From Acetofilamentum sp. (GTDB lineage: Bacteria > Bacteroidota > Bacteroidia > Bacteroidales > DYOH01), in the NCBI GenBank assembly GCA_020720625.1, contig DYOH01000006.1, forward strand, positions 21,135 to 85,134: a stretch of 64,000 bases of DNA, in the 5' to 3' direction. This document shows positions 28,749 through 36,646 of the stretch, one piece after another. The notes under the pieces were generated by a model that was not told the DNA's origin, did not search any database, and was given only the letters and a program-made list of their open reading frames with translations. The number at the start of each line of letters is the position of its first letter. Within the stretch, counting starts at the first letter, position 1. The position numbers were made by a program, and so were the translations under genes.

Positions 28749-28763
28749 TGTCAAAATAACACT
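28747..28763 (-). promoter_or_regulatory. Operator 2 of the Nudix regulator
   Basis: Read on the minus strand this is AGTGT-TATTTTG-ACACA, the same arms (one mismatch) and the same 7-base spacer length as operator 1, with the shared core ATTTTG. It covers the end of the -7 box and the expected start of transcription, a position suited to repression. Confidence 0.55.
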
Positions 28764-28771
28764 TAATAGAA

Positions 28772-29473
28772 ATGTCAAAAGAAAACAAATATTGCTACGA
28801 TTATCCAAGGCCATCACTTACAGTAGATTGTGTAGTTTTTGGTTTCGATGGATTGAGTATAAAAGTACTGCTGATAAATAGGGGAGTGGAGCCTTTCAAA
28901 GGAAAATGGGCTTTGCCGGGTGGTTTTGTAAGAATGGAAGAGTCTATCGACGAAGCTGCCGCTCGCGAATTAAAAGAAGAAACATCCATACATTCTATTT
29001 TTTTGGAACAGCTCTATACTTTTGGTGCTCCCGAAAGAGATCCGAGGGGTAGGGTAGTGTCGGTGGCCTATTTTGCCCTTATCAATCTGCATCATTTTAA
29101 TGCAATGGCCGGAGATGATGCACAAAAAGCTCAATGGTTTAGTCTACAGGATTTTCCGCCACTTGCTTTTGATCATGCAGAAATATTGAGAATGGCAGTA
29201 TATCGTTTAAAAGGTAAAATTAGGTATCAACCCATTGGTTTTGAGTTATTACCGGAAAAATTTACGCTTGTTCAGCTACAAAATTTGTACGAGGCTGTGC
29301 TTGAGATGCCCTTAGATAAAAGAAATTTTCGACGCAAAATGCTGAGTACCGGTTTACTTATAGAACTAAATGAAAAAGATATGCGATCTACACGTAAAAA
29401 GGCGCAGCTTTATCAGTTTAATCAGGAGAAATTCAACGAATTGAGTAAAAAAGGCTTTAACTTCGAGATTTAA
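28772..29473 (+). CDS. NrtR/AraR-type Nudix-related transcription regulator
   Basis: 233 residues. The N-terminal Nudix domain (about 12-150) has a nearly complete Nudix box, [20 protein letters not shown], with a Ser in place of the usual late Gly. The C-terminal 75 residues resemble the winged helix of the NrtR family, including KLRKFRRKM-like [10 protein letters not shown] and a basic end. NrtR proteins bind ADP-ribose or related ligands and control NAD genes; Bacteroides relatives control sugar genes. The next gene is a nicotinamidase, which favours an NAD-linked role. The retained box leaves hydrolase activity possible. Autoregulation is suggested by the two operators in front of it. Confidence 0.85.
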   Translation: MSKENKYCYDYPRPSLTVDCVVFGFDGLSIKVLLINRGVEPFKGKWALPGGFVRMEESIDEAAARELKEETSIHSIFLEQLYTFGAPERDPRGRVVSVAYFALINLHHFNAMAGDDAQKAQWFSLQDFPPLAFDHAEILRMAVYRLKGKIRYQPIGFELLPEKFTLVQLQNLYEAVLEMPLDKRNFRRKMLSTGLLIELNEKDMRSTRKKAQLYQFNQEKFNELSKKGFNFEI

Positions 29474-29505
29474 ATAACTACGTATCAACTTAAAATGTAA
29501 ATATC

Positions 29506-30291
29506 ATGAAAAAGAATGCATTACTGATTATCGACCCGCAAAATGATTTTTGTAGCCCAAATGGAGCATTATTTGTAAATGGTGCCGATGAAGATATGAA
29601 CAGATTGGCCAATTGGATTCTGAAATTTAATAAGGATATTGATTTTATTGGTGTAACCGTTGATTCGCATCAACCAAACGATATTTCGCATCCGCAATTT
29701 TGGATGGACAAAAATGGCCAATATCCTTCTCCCTTTACGCAAATTACATCAAAAGATGTGGAAGATGGTATTTGGACTCCCCGTTTCGACCCTGCCAGAT
29801 GCTTAGACTATTTGAAAGAACTAGAGCGACAAGGCGAATATCCGCACGTAATTTGGCCTATGCATTGCATTATTGGTAGCGAAGGGGCAGCCATTTATCC
29901 CAAATTGCTTAGCGCAATGATTAAATGGACGGAGAGTGGAAAATTTTATCAAACTGTGGCCAAAGGTACATTCCCTTTTACCGAGCATTTTGGTGCATTT
30001 CGCGCTAATATTCCTGATGCTTCACGCCCCGAAACGCAATTAAATCATGGACTGATTAAAACACTCGAATCTTATCAGAATGTATATCTGGCCGGAGAAG
30101 CTAAGTCGCATTGCGTGGCCAATAGTTTAAAACAGGTTTTAGACGAAGCTCCTGCGCTGGCTCCTAAATTTATTGTGATGACGGATGCCATGTCGAATGT
30201 TGCCGGTTTCGAAACGCTCGGTGACCCAATTTACGAAAGAGCCAAAAGGATGGGCGTGCGGTTTACAAGCACCAACAACAATTTACTTTAA
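29506..30291 (+). CDS. Nicotinamidase-like isochorismatase-family hydrolase
   Basis: 261 residues, longer than the roughly 200 usual for PncA. It would convert nicotinamide to nicotinate in NAD salvage. The triad is visible: Asp in LLIIDPQNDF, Lys in VAKGTFPF, Cys in GEAKSHCVANS. The metal-site region DSHQPNDISHPQFW and HCIIGSEG are in place. Extra length comes from an insert after the metal site (about 60-105). It begins 32 bases after the Nudix regulator, so the two form an operon. The exact substrate is inferred. Confidence 0.88.
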   Translation: MKKNALLIIDPQNDFCSPNGALFVNGADEDMNRLANWILKFNKDIDFIGVTVDSHQPNDISHPQFWMDKNGQYPSPFTQITSKDVEDGIWTPRFDPARCLDYLKELERQGEYPHVIWPMHCIIGSEGAAIYPKLLSAMIKWTESGKFYQTVAKGTFPFTEHFGAFRANIPDASRPETQLNHGLIKTLESYQNVYLAGEAKSHCVANSLKQVLDEAPALAPKFIVMTDAMSNVAGFETLGDPIYERAKRMGVRFTSTNNNLL

Positions 30292-30316
30292 TTTATTAAC
30301 CCTAAAATTTTTAGCC

Positions 30317-31003
30317 ATGAACTTCTTAGATTTGGATTTTGACTTAAATTTCGGTAACTTTAATCCTGAGGATATTGATACTGACGAAACCATCAACGCT
30401 GTTTTTATTGTTGATACTTCGCCTTCTGTGCAGTCGTATGTGAAAGATTTGAATACTGCTTTCAACGATTTTACTTCGACTTTACAAAAGTCGCATATTG
30501 CAAAGCGTTTGTTTGTTTCGGTGCTTGAGTTTAATTCTAATATACATGTTGCCAATGGGTTTCAGCCAATCAGTAATATTCCGGTAATGGATTTTTCTAA
30601 GCGCATTAAAGGAGCTACGGCTTTATATGATGCGATTATTACTGGTTTGAAAAATGCTTTGGATTACAGGAATAATCTCGAAAACTCTGGTATTGATACA
30701 AAAACCCTTATTTTTGTGCTCACCGACGGGTGGGACAATGCGTCGAAGCATAATGCTCACGAAATTAAGCTCGTTTTGGACGATTTGCGTAAAGATGAAA
30801 GAAGTGCATTTTCTTTCTCCAGTATTCTTTTCGGTATTGGAATGGATTCAAATTTTGGTCAGATTCAAAAAAACTTAGGCTTTGACCATTGGGCAAAAGT
30901 GGGAACTAGCGGTAAGGAACTTCGAAAAATGATTGGCTTTATATCTCAGTCAATTTCATCGGTTTCGGCTGGTGGCGGATTCCCTGCTCCTATCGATTTT
31001 TAA
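30317..31003 (+). CDS. von Willebrand factor A domain protein (TerY/YegL-like)
   Basis: 228 residues, cytoplasmic. A single vWA domain with an intact metal-ion site: Asp33-x-Ser35-x-Ser37 (VDTSPS), a Thr in KGATALYDA, and LTDGWDN. It resembles TerY and E. coli YegL, which occur with a PP2C phosphatase and an atypical kinase; both follow here. It starts 25 bases after the nicotinamidase stop, with AGCC before the ATG, so it belongs to the same transcript or starts close behind it. A hairpin lies after its stop. Confidence 0.85.
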   Translation: MNFLDLDFDLNFGNFNPEDIDTDETINAVFIVDTSPSVQSYVKDLNTAFNDFTSTLQKSHIAKRLFVSVLEFNSNIHVANGFQPISNIPVMDFSKRIKGATALYDAIITGLKNALDYRNNLENSGIDTKTLIFVLTDGWDNASKHNAHEIKLVLDDLRKDERSAFSFSSILFGIGMDSNFGQIQKNLGFDHWAKVGTSGKELRKMIGFISQSISSVSAGGGFPAPIDF

Positions 31004-31013
31004 TGTATTTGCG

Positions 31014-31050
31014 GGGACTTTTAATTTTGTGACAAAAGTCCCTTATCTTT
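31014..31050 (+). terminator. Probable terminator after the vWA gene
   Basis: A 9-bp perfect stem (GGGACTTTT / AAAAGTCCC), 11-nt loop, followed by TTATCTTTT. The T tract is interrupted, so partial read-through is possible. It splits the vWA gene from the phosphatase gene. Confidence 0.5.
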
Positions 31051-31184
31051 TCTGTGATGAAAAACATATTGGGTTAAATTTCTTATTTACTTGATTTTGT
31101 TTGTTATCGCATAAAGGAAAAACGTCATATTTTGGACAGATTAGATAATTCTTGAATATGGCTTTAAATATTAATTTTTGTTGC

Positions 31185-31922
31185 ATGAAAACTGAATTTT
31201 TGATTAAAAAGGGGACGTCTCATCCCGTGTTTTGCGAGGATTTTTTCGTTATCGAAGAGTCTGAACATTGGTTAATGACGGCTGTTTTTGATGGCTGTAG
31301 TTCTGGTACGGATTCGCATTTTGCATCTACACTTTTAGCTAAATTAGCGCGTAAAGCGTTTAGGTATCATGCTAAAAATAACAATTCGGCAGATTCTTTA
31401 GCTAAGAATATTATTCAATCGCTTGTTTATGATTTGTTGAAAGTGATGAATGATTTGATTATTAGTAAGATGGAGCTGCTCTCAACCATCATTATAGCCA
31501 TTGTTGATAAAGATACAAACAGGGCTTTTGTTTTTGTGCAAGGCGACGGGGTGATTGTGTGCGATGGCAAAACCGAGATATTTGACCACGATGATAAACC
31601 TGATTATTTGATTTATGATATTGAAAAAATTGCCACTTCTGATGTATTTTTTCTTTGGTGGGAAATGCACACCCAAAAACGGGATTTTGATCATTTCCAT
31701 GATTTATCTATCTCTACAGATGGGATTTTAACTTTTGAAAAATATTCTTATGAGAATTCAGAACCATTGGATTCTCCGCTAGCATTTTTACTGATTGATT
31801 ATTCGCCTGCCAAGGATGCCAAGTTGCCCAGAAAGTACTTTAAGTTAATAAAGAAGCACAAATTTCAGCACTACGATGATATTGCCATGATTAGAATTAC
31901 AAATTATGATAAGAAGAACTAA
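31185..31922 (+). CDS. PP2C-like Ser/Thr phosphatase (PphC/TerY-P type)
   Basis: 245 residues. The divergent PP2C pattern is in order: CEDFF (Glu18-Asp19), VFDGCSSG (Asp36-Gly37), LSTIIIAIVD, QGDGVIV, STDGI and the final YDDIAMIRI with metal-binding Asp. It resembles E. coli YegK/PphC. I chose the ATG at 31185 because the fold begins at TEFLIKKG; an upstream ATG at 31158 would add nine residues. Its last 17 bases overlap the PgeF-like gene. Confidence 0.82.
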   Translation: MKTEFLIKKGTSHPVFCEDFFVIEESEHWLMTAVFDGCSSGTDSHFASTLLAKLARKAFRYHAKNNNSADSLAKNIIQSLVYDLLKVMNDLIISKMELLSTIIIAIVDKDTNRAFVFVQGDGVIVCDGKTEIFDHDDKPDYLIYDIEKIATSDVFFLWWEMHTQKRDFDHFHDLSISTDGILTFEKYSYENSEPLDSPLAFLLIDYSPAKDAKLPRKYFKLIKKHKFQHYDDIAMIRITNYDKKN

Positions 31923-32712
31923 AAGTGGAGTTGTTTGGTTTGAATTTGATTTGTTGGCAAAATTTCCAAAATTATTGCATTTTCATTCAACCAGAAAAGG
32001 TGGACAAAGCAAAGAGCCATATAATTCTTTCAACCTTGGATTTGGAGAAGATAATGCGGCAGATGTTTTGGCAAACCGAAACAAATTGGCCAATCTGATA
32101 GGTTTTAGCGGCAATGATGTGGTTGCCCAAAATCAGGTGCATGGTACTCACTTGGAAGTAATTCATGCAACACAGAGAGGTAGCGGTTTTGGGGATAAAA
32201 CAAATGCCATAAAAAACTGCGATGCCATGATCAGCAATCAGCCAGGTATTTGTTTGTGGGCTTTTGGTGCCGATTGTATTCCCATTTTGTTTTACGATGA
32301 CCACAAGAAAGTTATTGGTGTTGCACATGCCGGATGGAAAGGCTCTTTGCAAAATATTGTAGGTAAAACTATTCTGGCCATGCAACAGCATTTTGGTTCA
32401 AATCCGGACCATATTATTGTTGCGCTTGGAGCCGGAATTGGGGTAAAATATTATGAAGTAGGCGATGATGTAGTAAAGGCCGTTTTTACGCAATTTGCTA
32501 TTGATGAGCCTTTTCTTGTGAAAAATCCGCGAACGGGTAGGTTTCATCTCGATTTGTACAATACCAATCTGTTTCTGCTCTATCAAGCCGGAATAAGTCC
32601 GGAAAATATTCAAATCAGCGACTTATGCACTTTTGAGAACAAAGATTTGTTTTTTTCTGCACGTCGCGATAAAATTACCGGCCGTCAAGTGGCCGGAATT
32701 ATGCTTTCCTGA
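31906..32712 (+). CDS. PgeF/YfiH-family protein (multicopper polyphenol oxidoreductase fold)
   Basis: 268 residues. The family motifs are visible: THSTRKGG-like FHSTRKGG, NQVHGTH (metal His), FGADCIPILFYD (Cys), GVAHAGWKG (His) and ALGAGIG. E. coli YfiH (PgeF) edits peptidoglycan precursors carrying serine; other members have been reported as purine nucleoside phosphorylases or laccases. It overlaps the phosphatase gene by 17 bases and ends 11 bases before the kinase gene, so it is built into this operon. That position is unusual. Confidence 0.9.
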   Translation: MIRRTKSGVVWFEFDLLAKFPKLLHFHSTRKGGQSKEPYNSFNLGFGEDNAADVLANRNKLANLIGFSGNDVVAQNQVHGTHLEVIHATQRGSGFGDKTNAIKNCDAMISNQPGICLWAFGADCIPILFYDDHKKVIGVAHAGWKGSLQNIVGKTILAMQQHFGSNPDHIIVALGAGIGVKYYEVGDDVVKAVFTQFAIDEPFLVKNPRTGRFHLDLYNTNLFLLYQAGISPENIQISDLCTFENKDLFFSARRDKITGRQVAGIMLS

Positions 32713-32723
32713 TTTATACTTAT

Positions 32724-34388
32724 ATGATTAGCGTATATAATCTTCAGAATCAAAAACTGAGCATCAACGAAAACAAAGAATTGGCTCGCGGGGGCGAAGG
32801 TCGAATTATTTTGATGAAATCTAATATGGTAGCCAAGATTTTTCATCAAGCTTTGCTAATCGACTCTTTGCCGCATTTCGAATTTCTGATGAAAATGCCT
32901 GAATTACTCTTTTTGGCGCCTAAAGATATTTTATTTCAGAATAACCAAATCGCCGGATTTGTGATGCCTTTGCTTTCTGATGACTTTGTGCCACTTTCGG
33001 CATTATTTAATCAGGCATTTTGCCTACAGCACCAGATAAATGCTGCCGAAAAAAGCAAAATTATTGAACAAATTTATCAGGCAATTCAATTTGTGCATCA
33101 GAATAACATGGTTATTGGCGATTTGAATCCTTATAATGTGATGATTAACATCAAGGATTATTCTGCAAAAATGATTGACGTGGATTCCTATCAGACACCT
33201 TATCGTAAGCATAGTGGACTATTGCTTGAAGACATTCGCGATTATCAGTTTGCCGGTGCGGTAAGTCAGCATAGCGATTTCTTTGCATTTAGTGTCTTGG
33301 TTTTTAATTTATTATCTTTCACTCATCCTTTTAAAGGTATTCATTTGCAGTTTAAGTCTTTAAAAGACAGAATGATAAATGCTATTCCGGTGTTTCATGA
33401 ACAAGTAAAAAAGCCTAAATGCTATATTCCACAAAATGAAAAACTTCTTTCGGTTTTTGAAGAATTTTTTGTACTAAAAAAGCGATATCTCGCAAATTTT
33501 GCACTTTTAATGGAGCAAGCAGTAGTTGCCCGGCAAATGGATATTTTGGAGAGCAAGGATTTAATTATTCAGCTTATTTATAGTTCTGCTTTTCGAATGC
33601 TCGACTTTAACGATAATTTTGCTTACGTCAAAACCAACAATGCCTGGCTAATATTCGAATCAATAGAAAAATCAAAAATTGTATTGCGAAAAACCATTGC
33701 AATCAACGATTTCGATCAACTATTTTTGGCCGAATCTACAGTTGTGGCTGTGCAAGGAAATGAGTGGTTTTACGATATTCACGCCGAGGCAAAACCAATC
33801 AAAAACATTCAGTTAAGTGCCGCCAATAAAATATGGAATTACGATGGAATATTACTTTCTGTGGAAGAAGGTGCGATGTTCAGAATTTTTATCAACGAAA
33901 TTAAATTTGATAATGTACGCATGGAAAGGGTGGAGGTTTTTTCACAAGGATTACGTTTGATGAATAGCTTTGTTCAAAATTCCGGTGGCGTTCAGAATGT
34001 TTTTTATAGGAATGTAAGTTCGCTAACCACTATAAAACTTGATTACCCGGTGCTGAGCATCAATCAAAAAAAGAATTATTTTAGTTTTGATAGAAAAGAG
34101 AATAATGTTGTGAAACACTATTTTGCCCGAATTGATGGATTTTCAACGAAAGTGCTTGCATCGGAACTGGACGAAATAAATTCTTTTGCCGTTCAGAAAG
34201 GGGCAAAAGCAAACGATTTGATTTTTATTCCGAAAGACGATTTTATTGAGGTTAGAAGTGCACTCGACTTTGCGTTACTTACTCAGTTTGCTTTTGATGG
34301 TGTTAGCTCCGATTCGGCATTATTTAGTACTAAAGCTGGTATTATTGTAATAGAAAAGGAACAGATTTTTTTGGTGAATAAAAAATAG
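32724..34388 (+). CDS. Atypical protein kinase (YegI/TerY-P type) with C-terminal sensor-like region
   Basis: 554 residues. Residues about 1-290 form a divergent Ser/Thr kinase: glycine loop ARGGEG (21-26), VAKIF with Lys38, catalytic loop GDLNPYNVM (Asp133, Asn138; the HRD His/Arg are missing), and IDVDSYQ in place of DFG. This is the pattern of YegI-like kinases paired with vWA and PP2C partners. The rest (about 290-554) is beta-rich with short repeated strand patterns and could be a propeller-like binding domain. No membrane segment is seen, so it should be cytoplasmic. Confidence 0.82.
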   Translation: MISVYNLQNQKLSINENKELARGGEGRIILMKSNMVAKIFHQALLIDSLPHFEFLMKMPELLFLAPKDILFQNNQIAGFVMPLLSDDFVPLSALFNQAFCLQHQINAAEKSKIIEQIYQAIQFVHQNNMVIGDLNPYNVMINIKDYSAKMIDVDSYQTPYRKHSGLLLEDIRDYQFAGAVSQHSDFFAFSVLVFNLLSFTHPFKGIHLQFKSLKDRMINAIPVFHEQVKKPKCYIPQNEKLLSVFEEFFVLKKRYLANFALLMEQAVVARQMDILESKDLIIQLIYSSAFRMLDFNDNFAYVKTNNAWLIFESIEKSKIVLRKTIAINDFDQLFLAESTVVAVQGNEWFYDIHAEAKPIKNIQLSAANKIWNYDGILLSVEEGAMFRIFINEIKFDNVRMERVEVFSQGLRLMNSFVQNSGGVQNVFYRNVSSLTTIKLDYPVLSINQKKNYFSFDRKENNVVKHYFARIDGFSTKVLASELDEINSFAVQKGAKANDLIFIPKDDFIEVRSALDFALLTQFAFDGVSSDSALFSTKAGIIVIEKEQIFLVNKK

Positions 34389-34443
34389 ATTCTTGCAACG
34401 AAATTATGCTTTTGTTCGTCTTGTTACTATAAACTTTGATAAA

Positions 34444-34884
34444 ATGAAAAAAGTGCGATACATCAAAGCCTCTTTATGGAGTGGTATTCTTGGCTTTTTG
34501 GGCCTCTTTAGTGCCTGTATTCCGAGAATGGAATATGGTACACCGCATGCTACCTATATAATTAAAGGAAAAGTGCTCGATTCCAATACAAAACTTGCTA
34601 TCCCCAATATTTCGGTGAAAGCCGGCGATAGTTTATCTTATTTTTTCCCAAATCAAACATATACTGATGCTCAAGGAAATTTCCAGATGACCTTAGAGAT
34701 TTTTCCGGATAAAATGGGTATACCTTTGTACTTTTGGGATGCAGACAGTGCCGAAAACAAATTGTACGAAGGCCGCGATACTTTGATTTTATTCGACCCG
34801 GCGGTTTTACAAGGCGGAGATGGCGACTGGGATTGCGGAACGGCTACTTTAACGCTCAACATCAGTTTAAATGAAAAAAACTGA
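34444..34884 (+). CDS. Putative lipoprotein of the rSAM/lipoprotein system
   Basis: 146 residues with a lipoprotein signal (LGFLGLFSAC, Cys near 25). The rest is a carboxypeptidase-regulatory-like beta domain (IIKGKVLDSNTKLAIPNISV, then YTDAQGNFQM) and a late GGDGDWDCG. This matches the small lipoprotein that accompanies a dedicated radical SAM enzyme in Bacteroidota (I recall TIGR04134). The role is unknown; it may be the substrate. It overlaps the radical SAM gene by 14 bases. The ATG at 34444 is chosen because it opens the signal peptide. Confidence 0.82.
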   Translation: MKKVRYIKASLWSGILGFLGLFSACIPRMEYGTPHATYIIKGKVLDSNTKLAIPNISVKAGDSLSYFFPNQTYTDAQGNFQMTLEIFPDKMGIPLYFWDADSAENKLYEGRDTLILFDPAVLQGGDGDWDCGTATLTLNISLNEKN

Positions 34885-35965
34885 TGCATCGCAAATATCA
34901 CTGAAACAGCGCATTGAACTTGAGTTATTTCGTCAGTACAGGCATGCGCAGGCTACATTACATCCATTAAAATATATTAGCTGGGAAACCACCCTTTTGT
35001 GCAATCTTAGCTGTTTGCATTGCGGTAGCGATTGCACTGCTTCGGCTGCTCACAAAGATATGCCGCTCCAAGATTTTCTGAAAGTTTTAGATTTGGTGAA
35101 GCAAAACACTGACTCTCGGCAGGTTATGATTATTCTTACCGGCGGTGAACCTTTGATGCGGAAGGATATTTTTGAGTGTGGAAAAGAGTTCTATAATAGA
35201 GAATTTCCGTGGGGAATGGTTACCAACGGATGGGAATTGACCGAAGAGAAAATTGAAAAGCTGCTTCAAAGCGGATTACATGCTATAACTGTTAGTTTGG
35301 ATGGTACAGAGAAGCTTCACGACTGGTTTCGAAACCGAAAATATTCATTCCAAAGAGCTATCAATGCTATTCGTATATTAGCTCAGGTTTCTTACATTAA
35401 GTTTGATGTGGTTACAAGCGTACATTCCAAAAATTTACCAATTTTAAATGAATTAAAAGAGTTATTAATGGCTGCCGGAGTTAAGCATTGGCGATTATTT
35501 ACCATATTTCCTGCCGGAAGAGCGCTTCATAATGCTGATCTACAGTTAAATAATGCCGAATTTACCCAATTATTGGAATTTATTAAACTTACACGCTCCG
35601 AAGGTGGTATTAACGCTTCCTACGGTTGCGAAGGTTTTTTGGGTAAATATGAAAAACAGGTGCGCGACCACAATTTCTTTTGCGTTTCGGGTATTTATTC
35701 GGCATCGGTTTTGGTAAACGGCGATATTACCGGATGCACAAGCATTCGAGATAAATTTGTGGTGGGAAATATCTACCACGACAATTTCTGGGAAAGGTGG
35801 CTAAATGGTTTTGATGCTTTTAGAAACCATGATTGGAAGAGGAGCGGTGAATGTGCAAATTGTTCTATGTTTAGATATTGTGAGGGAAATGGCATGCATT
35901 TGTGGAATTTGAATGGAAAAACACCCAATCTTTGTCATTTAAAAAGAATTGACTTTTCTTTTTAA
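34871..35965 (+). CDS. Radical SAM/SPASM enzyme of the rSAM/lipoprotein system
   Basis: 364 residues. Radical SAM motif CX3CX2C at Cys44, Cys48, Cys51 (CNLSCLHC), TGGEPLMR for SAM binding, and a C-terminal SPASM-type region with cysteines in CVSG, GCTSIR, CANCSMFRYCEG and the final NLCHL. SPASM enzymes usually modify peptides or proteins using extra Fe-S clusters. Being coupled to the lipoprotein gene suggests that protein is the target (I recall the family as TIGR04133). The last codons form half of a long hairpin. Confidence 0.88.
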   Translation: MKKTDASQISLKQRIELELFRQYRHAQATLHPLKYISWETTLLCNLSCLHCGSDCTASAAHKDMPLQDFLKVLDLVKQNTDSRQVMIILTGGEPLMRKDIFECGKEFYNREFPWGMVTNGWELTEEKIEKLLQSGLHAITVSLDGTEKLHDWFRNRKYSFQRAINAIRILAQVSYIKFDVVTSVHSKNLPILNELKELLMAAGVKHWRLFTIFPAGRALHNADLQLNNAEFTQLLEFIKLTRSEGGINASYGCEGFLGKYEKQVRDHNFFCVSGIYSASVLVNGDITGCTSIRDKFVVGNIYHDNFWERWLNGFDAFRNHDWKRSGECANCSMFRYCEGNGMHLWNLNGKTPNLCHLKRIDFSF

Positions 35966-35980
35966 ATGACAAAGATTGGG
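35924..35980. repeat. 25-bp perfect hairpin across the end of the radical SAM gene
   Basis: The arm at 35924-35948 is the exact reverse complement of 35956-35980, with a 7-nt loop. The stop codon (35963-35965) lies in the right arm. No T-run follows. It may act as a terminator or mRNA 3' end, or be the scar of an inverted duplication; a MITE-like element lies 67 bases further on. Confidence 0.85.
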
Positions 35981-36047
35981 CATCTGAAGTTTCCCCTGTC
36001 AAATAAATGTTTGATATGCTATAAATTATAATAATTTGATAATAGGA

Positions 36048-36180
36048 TGAGTTCAGTCTAAAAAGATTGAAAAAATGATTATACCCCTGCCAGCGTTTTC
36101 TTAATTGACTTATAAACTGTTTAGTACAGTTACAGCATTTTATAAAAATCAACGCTGGCAGGGTTTTTAGACTAGACTCA
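36048..36180. mobile_element. MITE-like element, complete copy
   Basis: 133 bp with imperfect terminal inverted repeats of about 30 bp. Both ends read TGAG(TC/CT)AGTCTAAAAA from outside, and both contain CCCTGCCAGCGTT inward; the left arm has an extra 19-20 bases in the middle. No coding capacity. A second copy of the left end, identical over 49 bases, starts at 63952. No clear target-site duplication is visible. The parent insertion sequence is not in the window. Confidence 0.75.
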
Positions 36181-36646
36181 ATAATTGTTCATGTTAAAGT
36201 TTTTCAAGTAAAATTTAGGGATACTTTTTAAATAATCAAGAAAAAAAATGATTTTTAACAAACTTTTCTATGCGAATGAAGTTGTTATTTCCTAATTCAT
36301 TGTATAATAATAATTTATTTTCAAATAGTAATGAATATTTGCATAAGATGCAGATGATGGATATGTTTTTTTTAAGGAGTGCATAAATTCAATGTATGGA
36401 AAATATGGGAATCAAGTATGTTAAGGATTTTCGTTTTGTAGATTTTTGTGTACCGATAAAGTCGGAAATTTAGTTCGTATTGTCAATGAAGAAAAACTTT
36501 CTTTGAAATTTCCTTTTCAATTTCCGGATTCGGTTTGCTTAGTTTTTATATTTTTGTCTGATTTTTTGTTTCATCCGGTTTACGAAACTTTTTGTTTCGG
36601 TTTACGTTTGTTTAAATAGAAAAAATCAAGACAAAAGTATAAATTA
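36181..36646. other. AT-rich intergenic stretch without a convincing gene
   Basis: 466 bases between the MITE and the next gene. A 25-codon ORF (36396-36473) with AAGGAG 16 bases upstream is the only candidate and is weak. Near the end, CGGTTTACG occurs twice (36576-36584 and 36598-36606) around a GAAAC-TTTTT-GTTTC hairpin. A TATTTTTG (36549-36556) could be a -7 box for the next gene, without a -33 partner. Confidence 0.5.

Noticed and set aside
31987-32391. 134-codon minus-strand ORF
   Set aside because: It is antisense to the PgeF-like gene and has no independent features.
35871-36152. 93-codon minus-strand ORF
   Set aside because: It runs through the radical SAM 3' end, the hairpin and the MITE. 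It has no signal or family pattern, and it is explained by these features.
36396-36473. 25-codon ORF with AAGGAG upstream
   Set aside because: The spacing of 16 bases is too wide for a ribosome site, and no stall codons, promoter or terminator accompany it.
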